Below, piece by piece: positions 23,211 to 33,655 of a stretch of DNA of 64,000 bases. The stretch's first letter is position 1. The number at the start of each line of letters is the position of its first letter. Both the position numbers and the translations under genes were made by a program. Under the pieces are notes generated by a model, which worked only from the letters and a program-made list of their open reading frames with translations, had not been told where the DNA came from and did no database searches. The DNA comes from Azolla caroliniana (taxonomy: Eukaryota > Polypodiophyta), in assembly GCA_043228905.1 (NCBI GenBank), contig JBHGNT010000011.1, positions 10,602,001 to 10,666,000 of the forward strand, given 5' to 3'.

Positions 23211-23619
23211 TGTCATGAACACATGACCATTATGGCGTCACTCGGACTTGAACCTCGAACCTTGTAATTCATACTTGAAAACCTCAACCATTAAGATAGC
23301 TTATTGTTATACGAAACAATAAAAGCTACTTCTTGTATTACATTGATTATTGTAAAAACTCTAGATTATTCTAGAATGTTCTAGAATGTCCTAGAGCATT
23401 CTAGGTCTAGAACATTCTAGAACATTCTAGAAATCTCTAAGCTATTCTATAGGAACCTATAAATAAGCGCATACATGTATTCTCAAATCAATTCAAATCA
23501 ACACCAGTCTTTAGCTCTCATTACATATCTTGTATCCATTCTCTTTCTTTCTCTATCTTAAACATACATTCTTCTCTATCCTTCTTCCATCACTCTATCT
23601 TTTATCCTTGGTTCTGACA
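23211..23619 (+). repeat. 5' LTR of gypsy B
   Basis: 409 bp, TGTCATGAAC to TTCTGACA, with terminal inverted repeats TGTCA/TGACA. It is not similar to the LTR of A over most of its length, yet has the same order of motifs: antisense tRNA-like boxes, HSE array, TATA box and RNA start. Confidence 0.95.
23369..23501 (+). promoter_or_regulatory. LTR promoter of B: two HSE arrays, TATA box, predicted RNA start
   Basis: First array: TTC 23369, GAA 23374, TTC 23379, GAA 23384, imperfect TCC and GAG units, then TTC 23399. Second array, 1 nt out of phase: GAA 23410, TTC 23415, GAA 23420, TTC 23425, GAA 23430, all perfect with 2-nt gaps. TATAAATA is at 23458-23465, about 26 bp after the second array. 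AATTCAAATCAA at 23490-23501 is the predicted RNA start, 32 bp after the TATA start. Such arrays are bound by heat-shock factors; activity here is inferred. Confidence 0.72.
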
Positions 23620-23621
23620 GT

Positions 23622-23633
23622 TTGATTCGAATT
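23622..23633 (+). promoter_or_regulatory. Putative self-priming primer-binding site of B
   Basis: TTGATTCGAATT begins 2 nt after the 5' LTR. It is complementary at 12 of 12 positions to AATTCGAATCAA in the 3' LTR (28772-28783) and at 11 of 12 to the 5' LTR (23490-23501), both at the predicted RNA start. Part of the motif is itself palindromic, which lowers the weight of this one match; element A shows the same arrangement with a different sequence. Confidence 0.6.
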
Positions 23634-23687
23634 CTTTCTCTCTCTCTCTCTCTCTCTCTTATCCTCCTTTGTAACCATCCTGAAACC

Positions 23688-24851
23688 ATGGCTGCCATTA
23701 ACTCAGAAGAATATCTCACCCTTGTTGCAGAAATGGAGAACCTTAAATCCAAGTTCGCATCTCTTGAAGTAGAGAATCAACGTCTACTTGGGGATCTACA
23801 AAAGGTTACTATAGAGAAGCAACAACAACAAGAGGAGTTCACGCGACGAGTGCAACAGTTAGAGTCGACAATCGTCGTGTTACAACAACAAAGGGTTGAA
23901 GGTCAGGGACTTATCAAGGAGCCCAAAATTAGCCTCCTAGCTAAATTTGATGGGTCGAGGGCGCATTTCCGAGGTTTTTTGAATCAAGTACGGATGGTGA
24001 TTCAAATGCATCCCACACGTTATCCAACAGATGCATCACGAGTCGGGCTAGTGGGCACTTTATTGACTGGCATAACATTGTCGTGGTTTGCTCCATTGCT
24101 AGAGACCAATTCTCCTCTACTGAATAATTTCGAGGAATTTATCAAGGAATTTAAGGCTTGTTTCGGAGATACTGATGGGGCGAGAACAACTATCAACAAG
24201 ATTCGTACACTTCGTCAAGGTGATCATCCAGCTTCAACATATGCTGCCAATTTCCGTCTCATTGCAAGCGATATTCCTTAGGATGAACAAGCCCTAATGG
24301 AGCAATTCCGTTCAGGCCTTCGTAGTGATGTCAAAGACTTACTTCTTACCTTCCCCGAGGATCCAAGGTCACTTACAGAAGCTATTAGTCGAGCAATACG
24401 GTGTGATAATCGCCTTTTTGAGCGTCGATGTGAGCGACAACAACAAATAACAAGATCTAGATTCACACCAACTTATGCATCAGTAACGGCGCAATCATCC
24501 CCAAGGCAAATGTATAGCCCTACTCCAACTCCAAGGCAAACACGTAGTCCAGTCCCAATGGATAGTCCTACACCCATGGAGATCGATATGACTCAACGAC
24601 GAGGACCGTTGTCAGACGAAGAGAAGCAACGTCGTCGAGCAAACCATCTGTGCTTATATTGTGGAGGTCCAGGACATATAGCCATTCATTGCTCTCGTAG
24701 GCCGAGATGTCAGGTAAATCAAATTCACTATGACAATAAAAATGAGTCCAACATTTTAGAAGTAGTTAGTGAATCTAATATTATGAATAATCCACCCTTG
24801 TCCAATAAATTTGAAGTCCTAAGCCAATTAGAAGAGGAGTCAAACGAATAA
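23688..24851 (+). pseudogene. gag of gypsy B with one nonsense codon
   Basis: ATG at 23688, about 387 codons to the TAA at 24849-24851. Order: N-terminal coiled coil with EVENQRLLGDL, capsid-like region (VIQMH, YPTDASRVG), a basic linker with repeated SPTP-like stretches, and a CX2CX4HX4C zinc knuckle (CLYCGGPGHIAIHC). A TAG at 24279-24281 replaces the Trp codon expected in the conserved IPWD block; reading continues in the same frame afterwards. The knuckle would bind RNA during packaging. Confidence 0.9.
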
Positions 24852-27800
24852 GTTCGGCCAAAATAGGAGCCATTTGGTTGGACAACCCTAGATATGTACA
24901 ACCTAGTGTGGGTTCCATTTCTTCCAAGCATGTTAGTAGAGTCTTCTCAGCCCTAGTACAAGTTAGGACACCCAGTTGTCAACTTCAAGTCCAAGCCCTC
25001 TTAAATACTGGAGCCAATTCTTGTTTCATGGATAGAGATTTTGCCCAAAAACACCAAATATCCTTGCATACACTTCCTTGTCCAGTTTCCGTAGTAGTGA
25101 TTGATGGACGCCCCATAGCTTGCGGGAAGATATTTGAAGAGTCTGAGCCAATACACATACTCTTAGGTGATTTAGGATGTGTAGTTTCCTTTAACATAAT
25201 CCGTAGTCCTGAGCATCCAATTGTCCTCGGTTTGCCATGGTTCGAGCTACATAACCCTAGAATCGATTGGAGGAAGCGAGAAATTAGGTGCCCTTTAGCA
25301 GAAAATATCATTGTCAAGGATCGAACTCGGGATTATCCTCCCAAAGTATATAGTTCTACCGATGCACCATATCCTTCTCATAAAATTTCAGCCATCACAT
25401 TGCAACAATTGCACCAAGTGGGAGGCAAGGAGGACCTTTTCTTATTTGCAGTATCAGTGACACCTTCTAGTGTCACTCAAGGGAATTTAGACATCCAAAT
25501 TCCCAAAAAATATCAAGACTATGCTAATGTTTTCGACAAAGTCAAAGCTAGTGTTCTTCCAAAGCATCGGCCGTACGACTGTCCTATTGATCTCCAACCA
25601 GGAAAAGAGCCTCCGTGGGGTCCGATTTACAATTTATCACCCACTGAGCTTGAGGTTCTTCGAGAATACATCGAGGAAAATCTTGCACATGGGTTTATTC
25701 GACATTCAAAGTCTCCAGCTGGTGCTCCTATCTTTTTTGTGAAGAAAAAGGACGGCTCCCTTCGTTTGGTCGTGGACTATCGAGGCTTAAATAAAGTCAC
25801 CATAAGGAATAGGTATGCTTTACCTTTAATCTCCAATCTCTTAGAACGCATTGGTGGGGCAAAGCATTTTACCAAAATTGATCTAAGGGGTGCATATAAT
25901 CTTGTTCGAATTCGGCCAGGAGATGAGTGGAAAACAACATTTCGTACTCGGTATGGTCATTTCGAGTATACAGTCATGCCTTTTGGGCTCACAAATGCAC
26001 CTGCCGTATTCCAACATATGGCAAATGACATCTTCCGGGATTTCTTGGATATTTTTCTAATCATCTACCTAGATGATCTATTGATTTACTCTAAAACACA
26101 GGGGGAGCATGATATACATGTGCGGCAAGTACTTGAACGCCTAAGGAAGTATGGTCTTTACGCCAAACTTGAGAAATGCAGTTTTGATTGCAAACAAGTC
26201 GAATTTTTGGGATACACTATTTCATCCCAGGGTGTTTTCATGGACCCGGCAAAAGTCCAAACAATATTGGAATGGAAACCCCCATGCTCAGTTCAGGATG
26301 TCCAGTGTTTCCTCGGATTTGCGAACTTCTATCGCAAATTCATACATAATTATTCAAGCATTGTGTTGCCCCTTACTCGACTCACCAAGAAAAATCAAGC
26401 ATTTTTTTGGAGTATCGAAGCGGACAAGGCTTTTACGCGGCTGAAAGAGGCATTCACATCAGCACCCATCCTAGCACATATTGATCCTGAAAAGCCATTT
26501 ACTATTGAGGCGGATGCATCAGACTTTGCATTGGGGAGTATCCTATCGCAACCAGGCGGGGAAGGGCAGATACATCCAGTCGCGTTTCACTCGAGAAAGT
26601 TTACTGTTTTGGAGATAAACTATGAGGTGCATGACAAGGAGTTACTAGCTGTGGTCGACTCATTCGAGCAATGGTGTCATTTTCTAGAAGGACCACCTCA
26701 TCAGATTATCATTTATAGTGATCACAAAAATCTCACATATTTTCAAACAACTCGAGTATTAAATAGACGACAAGCTCGGTGGGCCCAATTTCTAACGCGT
26801 TTCGATTTCAAGATCATTTTTCGCCCCGGAAAACAACAAGGGAAAGCAGATGCTCTGTCTCGGCATTCGTATCTAGCACTTCGACCTGGAGATCCGGCCT
26901 TTGACAATCAAAAGCAAACTCTCCTCGGGCCATCAAAGCTACAGGTAACAACAATTTATGCCACACCACTTGATTCTACCCTTCTTGACACTATTCGGCA
27001 ACAACTTCATTCGGATGATTTTGCTAAGGATGTCTTAGCCCACTGTGGTTCAAGTCGTCCATCTTGCTCCACATTGCCAGGGTCATCTCAACATTATCAA
27101 GACTTCAAGTGGCAAGATGGTTTACTCTTCTACAAGAATCTCCTTTACGTCCCCGACGGATCACCCCGACTTCAAGTGTTGGAACATTGTCATGATGCCC
27201 CCATGGCTGGACATTTTGGTATTTCCAAGACCATTGAGCTGGTGAAACGTTTGTTTTGGTGGCCTCACTTGCAAAAATTTGTCGAAGATTATGTTCGCAC
27301 TTGTGACACCTGCTGTCGCGCCAAAATACCCCGGCATCACCCTTATGGCTTACTACAACCATTACCCCCTCCCAACAAGCCATGGCAGTCTATTTCTATG
27401 GATTTCATTACGGATCTGCCACCTTCCAAAGGCTTTGATACTATTTTAACAGTAGTGGATCGGTTCATCAAGATGGCACATTTTGTACCATGTGTAACGA
27501 CCATCAATAGTGAAGAAACTGCAGATCTCATTATGCGTGAAGTGTTTCGCCATCATGGTCTCCCGAATGATATTATTAGCGATCGAGGTCCTCAATTTAT
27601 CTCACACTTTTGGAAGCACCTATGGGCAGGCCTCAAAATCTCTTGCAAACTCTCTTCGGCTTATCATCCACAAACTGACGGACAAACAGAGCGCACAAAT
27701 CAAACACTCGAGCAATATCTTCGATGTTTCATTAGTTATCAACAAGATGATTGGAGTAAAATTTTACATCTTGCCGAGTTTGCATACAACAACACGGTCC

Positions 27801-28508
27801 ACTCTTCTACCAAAGTTACACCTTTCTTTGCCTACACCGGCAACCACCCTCGATGGTGTATACTGGATCTTCCCGAGGTGTCACGAAACCCTAGTGCGGC
27901 GCATCACCTCCACCGACTACAACAAATCCAGTTCGAGTTATCGTCACATCTTCAGAAAGCGCAAGCACACCATAAGACCAATGCCGATCGACATCGTCTT
28001 AAGTCTCCGTTTAAGGTTGGTGACCGTGTATGGTTGCTTCGTCGTCACATCAAGACTACCCGACCGTGTGCTAAAGCTTGACTATCAACGCTTAGGTCCT
28101 TTTGTCATCACGACGCAGATTAATGATGCAACATTTCGTCTTAACCTTCCTGCACATATGCGACTTCACCCTGTCTTTCATAGCTCTCTTTTGGAACCTT
28201 GCCGCACCTCTTTAATTCCTAATCGTGTCGTGCCACCACCGCCTTCTGTACAACTTGTGGACGGCCCCGAATACGAGGTAGCTGCTATTCTCGATTCTAA
28301 GATTGTGCGCAATAAGCTTTATTATCTAGTTGATTGGCTTGGTTATCCTCCGAGTGATCGCACTTGGGAACCCATCGATAACATTTGTAATGCTGAAGCT
28401 CTGGTCAACGACTTCCATCGTCACTATCCAAACAAGCCCGGCCCAACAATGTTAACGCCGACTTCCACTCGGAGTTCTCGAAGGAGGGATAGTGTCATGA
28501 ACACATGA
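24815..28508 (+). pseudogene. pol of gypsy B: protease, RT, RNase H, integrase, chromodomain
   Basis: The pol frame is -1 relative to gag and is open from 24815, so it overlaps the gag end by 37 nt. Protease: the triplet reads NTG (AAT at 25004-25006), so the catalytic Asp is lost. RT carries IIYLDDLLIYS; RNase H starts near FTIEADASDFALGS; integrase has the H..H..C..C finger (HCHDAPMAGH to CDTCC) and the catalytic blocks MDFITDLPPS, SDRGPQF and the TDGQTERTNQ Glu. A 1-bp insertion near 28077 shifts the frame just before a chromodomain (EYEVAAILDSKI to DRTWEPIDN). The frame ends a few codons inside the 3' LTR. Chromodomains of this group are thought to steer integration to marked chromatin. 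Confidence 0.93.
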
Positions 28509-28901
28509 CCATTATGGCGTCACTCGGACTTGAACCTCGAACCTTGTAATTCATACTTGAAAACCTCAACCATTAAGATAGCTTATTGTTATACGAAACA
28601 ATAAAAGCTACTTCTTGTATTACATTGATTATTGTAAAAACTCTAGATTATTCTATAATGTTCTAGAATGTCCTAGAGCATTCTAGGTCTAGAACATTCT
28701 AGAACATTCTAGAAATCTCTAAGCTATTCTATAGGAACCTATAAATAAGCACATACATGTATTCTCAAATCAATTCGAATCAACACCAGTCTTTAGCTCT
28801 CATTACATATCTTGTATCCATTCTCTTTCTTTCTCTATCTTAAACATACATTCTTCTCTATCCTTCTTCCATCACTCTATCTTTTATCCTTGGTTCTGAC
28901 A
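28493..28901 (+). repeat. 3' LTR of gypsy B
   Basis: 409 bp, preceded by the purine tract AAGGAGGGATAG. Its HSE arrays lie at 28651-28714 (the first GAA has changed to TAA; the second array is intact), the TATA box at 28740 and the predicted RNA start at 28772. Bases from 28612 onward belong to the 2,489-bp duplication and recur at 34766. Confidence 0.95.
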
Positions 28902-31100
28902 GTTGCTTCCGGAAATATCATAGAAGAGTTAGAGCCCGTTAATATTGTCCTAGATAATCTAGCATGTGTAGTATCATTTAATATAATTAGCATCCCAGAA
29001 CACCCCATTGTTTTAGGATTACCATGGTTCGAATTACATAACCTAGACATAGATTGGAGAACAAGAGAAGTCCGATATCGAAAAGCCCGAGGGTCTACTC
29101 ATGAGATTGCAACCATTTCGCTACATCAGTTGCGGGAAGGACGCAAGGAAGAAACGTTTCTCTTCGCAATAACAGTGAAGTCCTTAGACACCATTAAAGA
29201 GAACTCCACCGTTCAACTTTCAAAGAAGTATCATCATTATGCCGATGTGTTTGATAAAGTACAAGCCAATACGCTTCCTCACCATCGACCGTATGATTGC
29301 CCCATCTATTTACAACCGGGGAAAGAGCCACCATGGGGACCGATCTAGAATTTGTCACCAACCGAGCTAGAAGTCCTACGAGCCTATATAGAGGAGAATT
29401 TGGAAAATGGTTTCATTCGGCATTCGAAATCTCCAGCCGGTGCACCCATTTTCTTCGTCAAGAAAAAGGATGGATCACTTCGTCGCGTTGTAGATTACCG
29501 TGGCTTGAATAAGGTTACAATTAGAAATAGGTATGCACTTCCCCTTATCTCAAGTATTTTAGAACGGATCAATGGTGCAAGGTTCTTCACGAAGATCGAC
29601 TTATGGGGAGCCTATAACCTCGTAGGGATCCGACCAGGAGATGAATGGAAGACCGCATTTCGCACCAGATATGGGCACTTCGAGTATACGGTCATGCCGT
29701 TCGGCCTCACTAATGCGCCAACAGTCTTCCAACACATGGCAAATGATATATTCTAAGATCTCTTGGATGTTTGTTTGATCATCTATTTGGATGATCTACT
29801 GGTTTATTCGAAGACCCAAGAAGAGCATGATTCTCATGTTCTGTTAGTACTAAAACAACTTCGAGAACATGGTCTTTATGCAAAGCTGGAAAAATGTAGT
29901 TTTGGGAGCAACCAGGGGGAATTTCTAGGCTATGTCATTTCCTCGGAAGGCATCTCCATGGACCTAGCTAAGGTCAAAACTGTGGTAGAGTGGCAGACTC
30001 CGCGTTCGGTGCGAGATGTGCAATGCTTTTTAGGCTTTGCCAATTTTTACCGGAAGTTCATACAGGATTGCTCAAAGATCGTTCTACCTCTCACACAACT
30101 TACCAAGAAGGGACAATTGTTCGTTTGGTCTGAGGAAGCAGACATGGCTTTTGAGAGTCTTTAAAAGGCATTTACATCACCTCCAATTCTAGCTCATGTC
30201 GATCCGGAAAAACCATTCATTATCGAAGCAGACGCATCGGATTTCGCATTTGGGAGCATTCTGTCACAACGGGGTAATTATGAGAAGCTACACCTTGTGG
30301 CTTTTCACTCACGCAAGTTTGACGCTGCCGAAATCAACTACGAAATTCATGATAAGGAGCTATTGGCAATAGTGGACTCTTTTACGCAATGGAGGCATTT
30401 TTTAGAGGGATTCTCTCATCAAGTCACCGTATTCAGTGACCACAAAAACCTTGCCTACTTTCAGGACGCTCATGTGTTAAATTGACGTCAAGCTCGGTGG
30501 GCCCACTTCTTCACGCGTTTCGACTTCAAAATTACATATTGTCCGGGGTAGCACCAAGGGAAGGCAGATGCATTATCACGGCGTTCATACCTAGCACCGC
30601 ATCCCGACGAGCCAGCTTTTGAAAACCAAAAGCAAGTAATCTTGGGACCGACACGATTGCAAGCAACACATGTCTTTGGCATGCCCATGGATTCCCACGT
30701 TATCGATACTATACGTGAGGACTTGAAGACCGATGGTTTCGCCCAAGCCATTCTAGCACAAATTGATCCCTCTCGAGCATGTTGTTCACAATCGCAACCA
30801 CCAGGTACGAACTATCGGCAATTCAAATACCATGATGGATTACTATTCTTTAATGAACTCTTGTATGTTCCTAATGGTTCTTGCCACCTTCGAGTAGTCC
30901 AAAACTGTCATGAAACATATACAGCTGGGCATTTTGGTAGTACTAAAACATTAGATTTAGTACAACAATAATTTTGGTGGCCCCTTATACGAAAATTTGT
31001 TGAAGATTTTGTTCGGACTTATGATACATGCTGTAGAGCGAAAATGCCAAGACATCATCCATATGGTTTATTAGAACTGTAAAGAATCGTGTATGATTCT
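28612..31100. repeat. Direct duplication, copy 1 (2,489 bp)
   Basis: Identical to 34766-37254 except for one difference noticed (G at 29917, T at 36071). It comprises the last 290 bp of the B 3' LTR, the A pol segment 28902-31077 and the first 23 bp of the copia C LTR. The shared 23 bp of C show that the duplication happened after C had inserted. Confidence 0.93.
28902..31077 (+). pseudogene. gypsy A pol (protease to integrase finger), copy 1
   Basis: Resumes A pol after element B: protease C-terminal half (VLGLPWFELHN), RT ([31 protein letters not shown]), RNase H (IEADASDFAFGS, DKELLAIVDSF) and the start of integrase (HCCR-type finger). In-frame stops lie at 29346, 29754, 30162, 30483 and 30969, with another near 30549. 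They are shared with copy 2. It ends where copia C once adjoined; the rest of integrase is at 43062. Confidence 0.92.
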
Positions 31101-31838
31101 CGAATCGGCGATCGCCGCCTCACCGTCCCCGACCTCGTCCTCGGTCGATCTTTCTCCGCATGTCGAGAGGGTGGCTCGCTCCACACCCTCTCCCGTGGTA
31201 CCGATGTACCATTCTCTTTCGGCCTCCTCATCCTCCGATCGCCTCCGGCCTGACTCCATAATAAGCCCTTCTTCGGCTTCGATTTTCCCCTTCACAAGCT
31301 CGCATGCCTCCCGTATTAGCGCTTCTAGGTCGAGCTCCTCCGAACTGTTTTGCGTTGAGCTCTCTTCCGGCGGTAGTGCGTACTCACTCACCGCTCTCTC
31401 TTCTCCGCCGTTCGCAGGCCATGTTGTTGCCGACCGCTCCCCATTGGGTTGCCCGCATACCCACTCCGGTTTCACGTATCCGTACACTTCCAATAGAGCT
31501 CCCTCAAAGGACTCCCATGACTCGTGAGCTTCTCGTAGCTCCTTGACGTCCTTGTGCACCGATACGGCCGCCACTCGCGGAAAATACTCTAGTCGCATCG
31601 CCTCGTCCACGCCCCCTTTCGCCATCTCAACCTTGTAGGCTCCCAAAATTTTAGGACCTCATTCCCATTGAACCGGCCGACTTGATCGACCACCCTTTCG
31701 ACGACTTGTTGAGCCGCATCTCGCTTCGCCATCTTCCGTCCGGCTTCCATCACAATATTTGCCATCATCTCCTCGAAGTCAAAGTCTTCTTCCATCTCCA
31801 TGCTCCCTTGCCGCCCTTCACGTCGGGTTCACCAAATA
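31101..31838 (-). pseudogene. gag-like fragment of a further LTR element (E), frameshifted
   Basis: Minus-strand frames starting at 31801 give an acidic start (MEMEEDFDFEEM) followed by an Ala/Val/Glu-rich segment and, after a 1-nt shift near 31645, an AYKVEMAKGGVDEAMR and YFPRVAAVSV block. It resembles retrotransposon gag-type proteins, but I cannot name the family. Upstream, between 31838 and 31818 on the minus strand, a TTTGGTGAACCC stretch next to the LTR end could be the primer-binding site. The C-terminal side is cut at 31101 by the duplication junction. Confidence 0.55.
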
Positions 31839-32377
31839 TGTCGCGTTGTTACGCGCGTGCGTTGAGAAGGGCGGGACCACGGGGGTCTTGGACTAGGGAG
31901 TGGAGGAGAAGATTAGCTCAAGAGGAGAAGAGAACGAATATGACATTATGATAGGAGAAGAAGATGCAATCAAGATACTCAACAAGAAGTTCTATTAAGA
32001 AATGAATGATTACAACAAATGGTGGCCGCCATGGCCGCACCAAACGACTATATGAAAAACCCTAAAGGAAAACCCAAGAAGAAAACCCTAACCAAAACCC
32101 TAACCCTAAAACGAAATGGGAAGAAGGAGAACCCTCGACTAAGTGGTATACCTTACTCACGCAAAATAGGCAACCCCTTCACAAAGGGCGTTCCCTTCCT
32201 TTGTGGGATAAACCCCGACTTACATGGGACCGTCTGTCCCGACTTGACTACTCTTCGGCGCCATAAAGGCGCCCTCGTTATTCACATTAAATGTACATGG
32301 GTGCGTACACACGATGCACCCCGCCGATGTAGCCAATGTTTCCCGGTTTCCGCTTGTGGACGAAAATCTTCACGACA
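31839..32377 (-). repeat. LTR of element E
   Basis: 539 bp from TGTCGCGTTG to CACGACA in the plus reading, placed directly next to the element E leader. It contains a short CCCTAA-rich patch (32081-32111) that is not a telomere array. It interrupts a copia RNase H region on its right side. No second LTR is in the window, so the far boundary is inferred from the TG...CA ends and from where copia homology begins. Confidence 0.55.
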
Positions 32378-32626
32378 ACGGTTTCGACAAATTGTCGAAA
32401 GCCTCATCTATTTGATGATTACTCGGCCGGATCTTAGCTATCCGATCGGCTTAATCAGTCAATTTATGTTGCAGCCTATGGCTGAACACTTTCAGTGCGC
32501 GCAAAGGATATTGCGATATGTAAGCGGCACGAAAGAGATGGCGTTGCTATATTGAGCAAGCGTAGGCAAACAGCTGGTTGGCTACACAGATGCCGATTGG
32601 GCCGGAAACGCCAGTGATCGTAGATC
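32378..32626 (+). pseudogene. Copia RT/RNase H fragment
   Basis: The plus-strand frame shows RFRQIVESLIYLMITRPDLS, then RILRYVSGTKE and GYTDADWAG, a standard copia RT C-terminus and RNase H start. It is cut on the left by the LTR of E and on the right, after an ASDRRS block, by the LTR of copia F. One stop interrupts it. Confidence 0.8.
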
Positions 32627-33517
32627 TGTTGAGAAGCAAGCTCAACATGGTATGTGATGCTTATTGGGAAATAAGCTATAGTAGCTATTTAGCTACTTGT
32701 GAACATAAAGGAGAAACAACTAATTAGGTACTGACAGCTAATTAGTGTTGTCCGCCGGAATAGTAACTGACGAACAAAAGCGTAGGAGTAAGAAATTATA
32801 TAAGAGCATAACGCATGTAACGGTTCACGCAAGAAGCGTGAACGGCTAATTAGACCCTGCATATATAAAGGGCAGAAAACCTTTGATAGAGGTGCGTGTA
32901 ATTTTGGGGAATGTAAAGAAACGCCTTATAATAGAATACTATCTTCTCTGATTTTCTGTGTATAGCTACGACTAGTTCAGAGTGGGTGTCTTGATTACTT
33001 AAGCGTTGTAGTACGTAAGTGTAACCCTGAATAGGGATTCGGTTGTAGCCGTCTTCCCTTATACGCGGATAGGTTACAGGGGTTCTACCCTTACGCAATA
33101 CGCTTATACACCTGTTCGTTGTTCCACACCCACTTGAGGTCTAGGTCAAAGGACTGACCGCGGACCGTGTTCCTAAATGGCAACAATTAGCTACTGACAA
33201 CTATTTAGCGCATATGTAAGTAACTTATTACTTAGGTAAAAAGTAAGAAATATACAGGAAGTAGAACTCTGAGAGAGAGGGTGAGGATAGAGAGGAAGAA
33301 CTCAGAGAGTGAGAGTAGAAGAGAGAAACAGACGAGAGCAAATAGAGCTCTACGTGTAATGAAATAGAAGAAGTTTTGGTTGCTACAGAGGTAAGTCTCC
33401 TTCCCCCTTCCCTTCTGTGTTTGAGCACCAAACGATCCAGCACACCACGATCCAGCACACCACGATCCGCCGTGCACATAAGAAGAGCCCGAGTGCCTTC
33501 TTCACGTTTTCTTAACA
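32627..33517 (+). repeat. 5' LTR of copia F
   Basis: 891 bp with TGTT...AACA ends, a TATATAAAGGGC box near 32866, and a primer-binding site TGGTATCAAAGCG directly after it (33518-33530). AGATC just before the LTR may be half of a target duplication; the other side of the element has been lost. Confidence 0.8.
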
Positions 33518-33655
33518 TGGTATCAAAGCGAGTTGTTCATAAAGAAGAGTACAGAAGTGCATAGATCTGAGAAAGGTATTTCTCTAGTTGCTGATCTGAA
33601 TCAGAAAGTTACTTGTTGAAGTAATCGTAGCAGAAATCCTAGTTTGGAAGAGATA

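Larger units (their letters stand above)
23211..28901 (+). mobile_element. Ty3/gypsy chromovirus-type element B, nearly full length
   Basis: 5,691 bp with two 409-bp LTRs (23211-23619 and 28493-28901) that differ at 3 positions by my count (99.3% identity), so it is a recent insertion. The target duplication is ATTGC (23206-23210) and GTTGC (28902-28906). It sits inside the protease domain of element A, in the same orientation. It encodes gag, then pol with protease, RT, RNase H, integrase and chromodomain. It has one gag stop, one lost protease Asp and one 1-bp insertion before the chromodomain. Confidence 0.95.

Noticed and set aside
32081-32111. CCCTAA-rich patch as an interstitial telomere
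   Set aside because: Only a few irregular units are present, inside the LTR of element E; there is no regular array.
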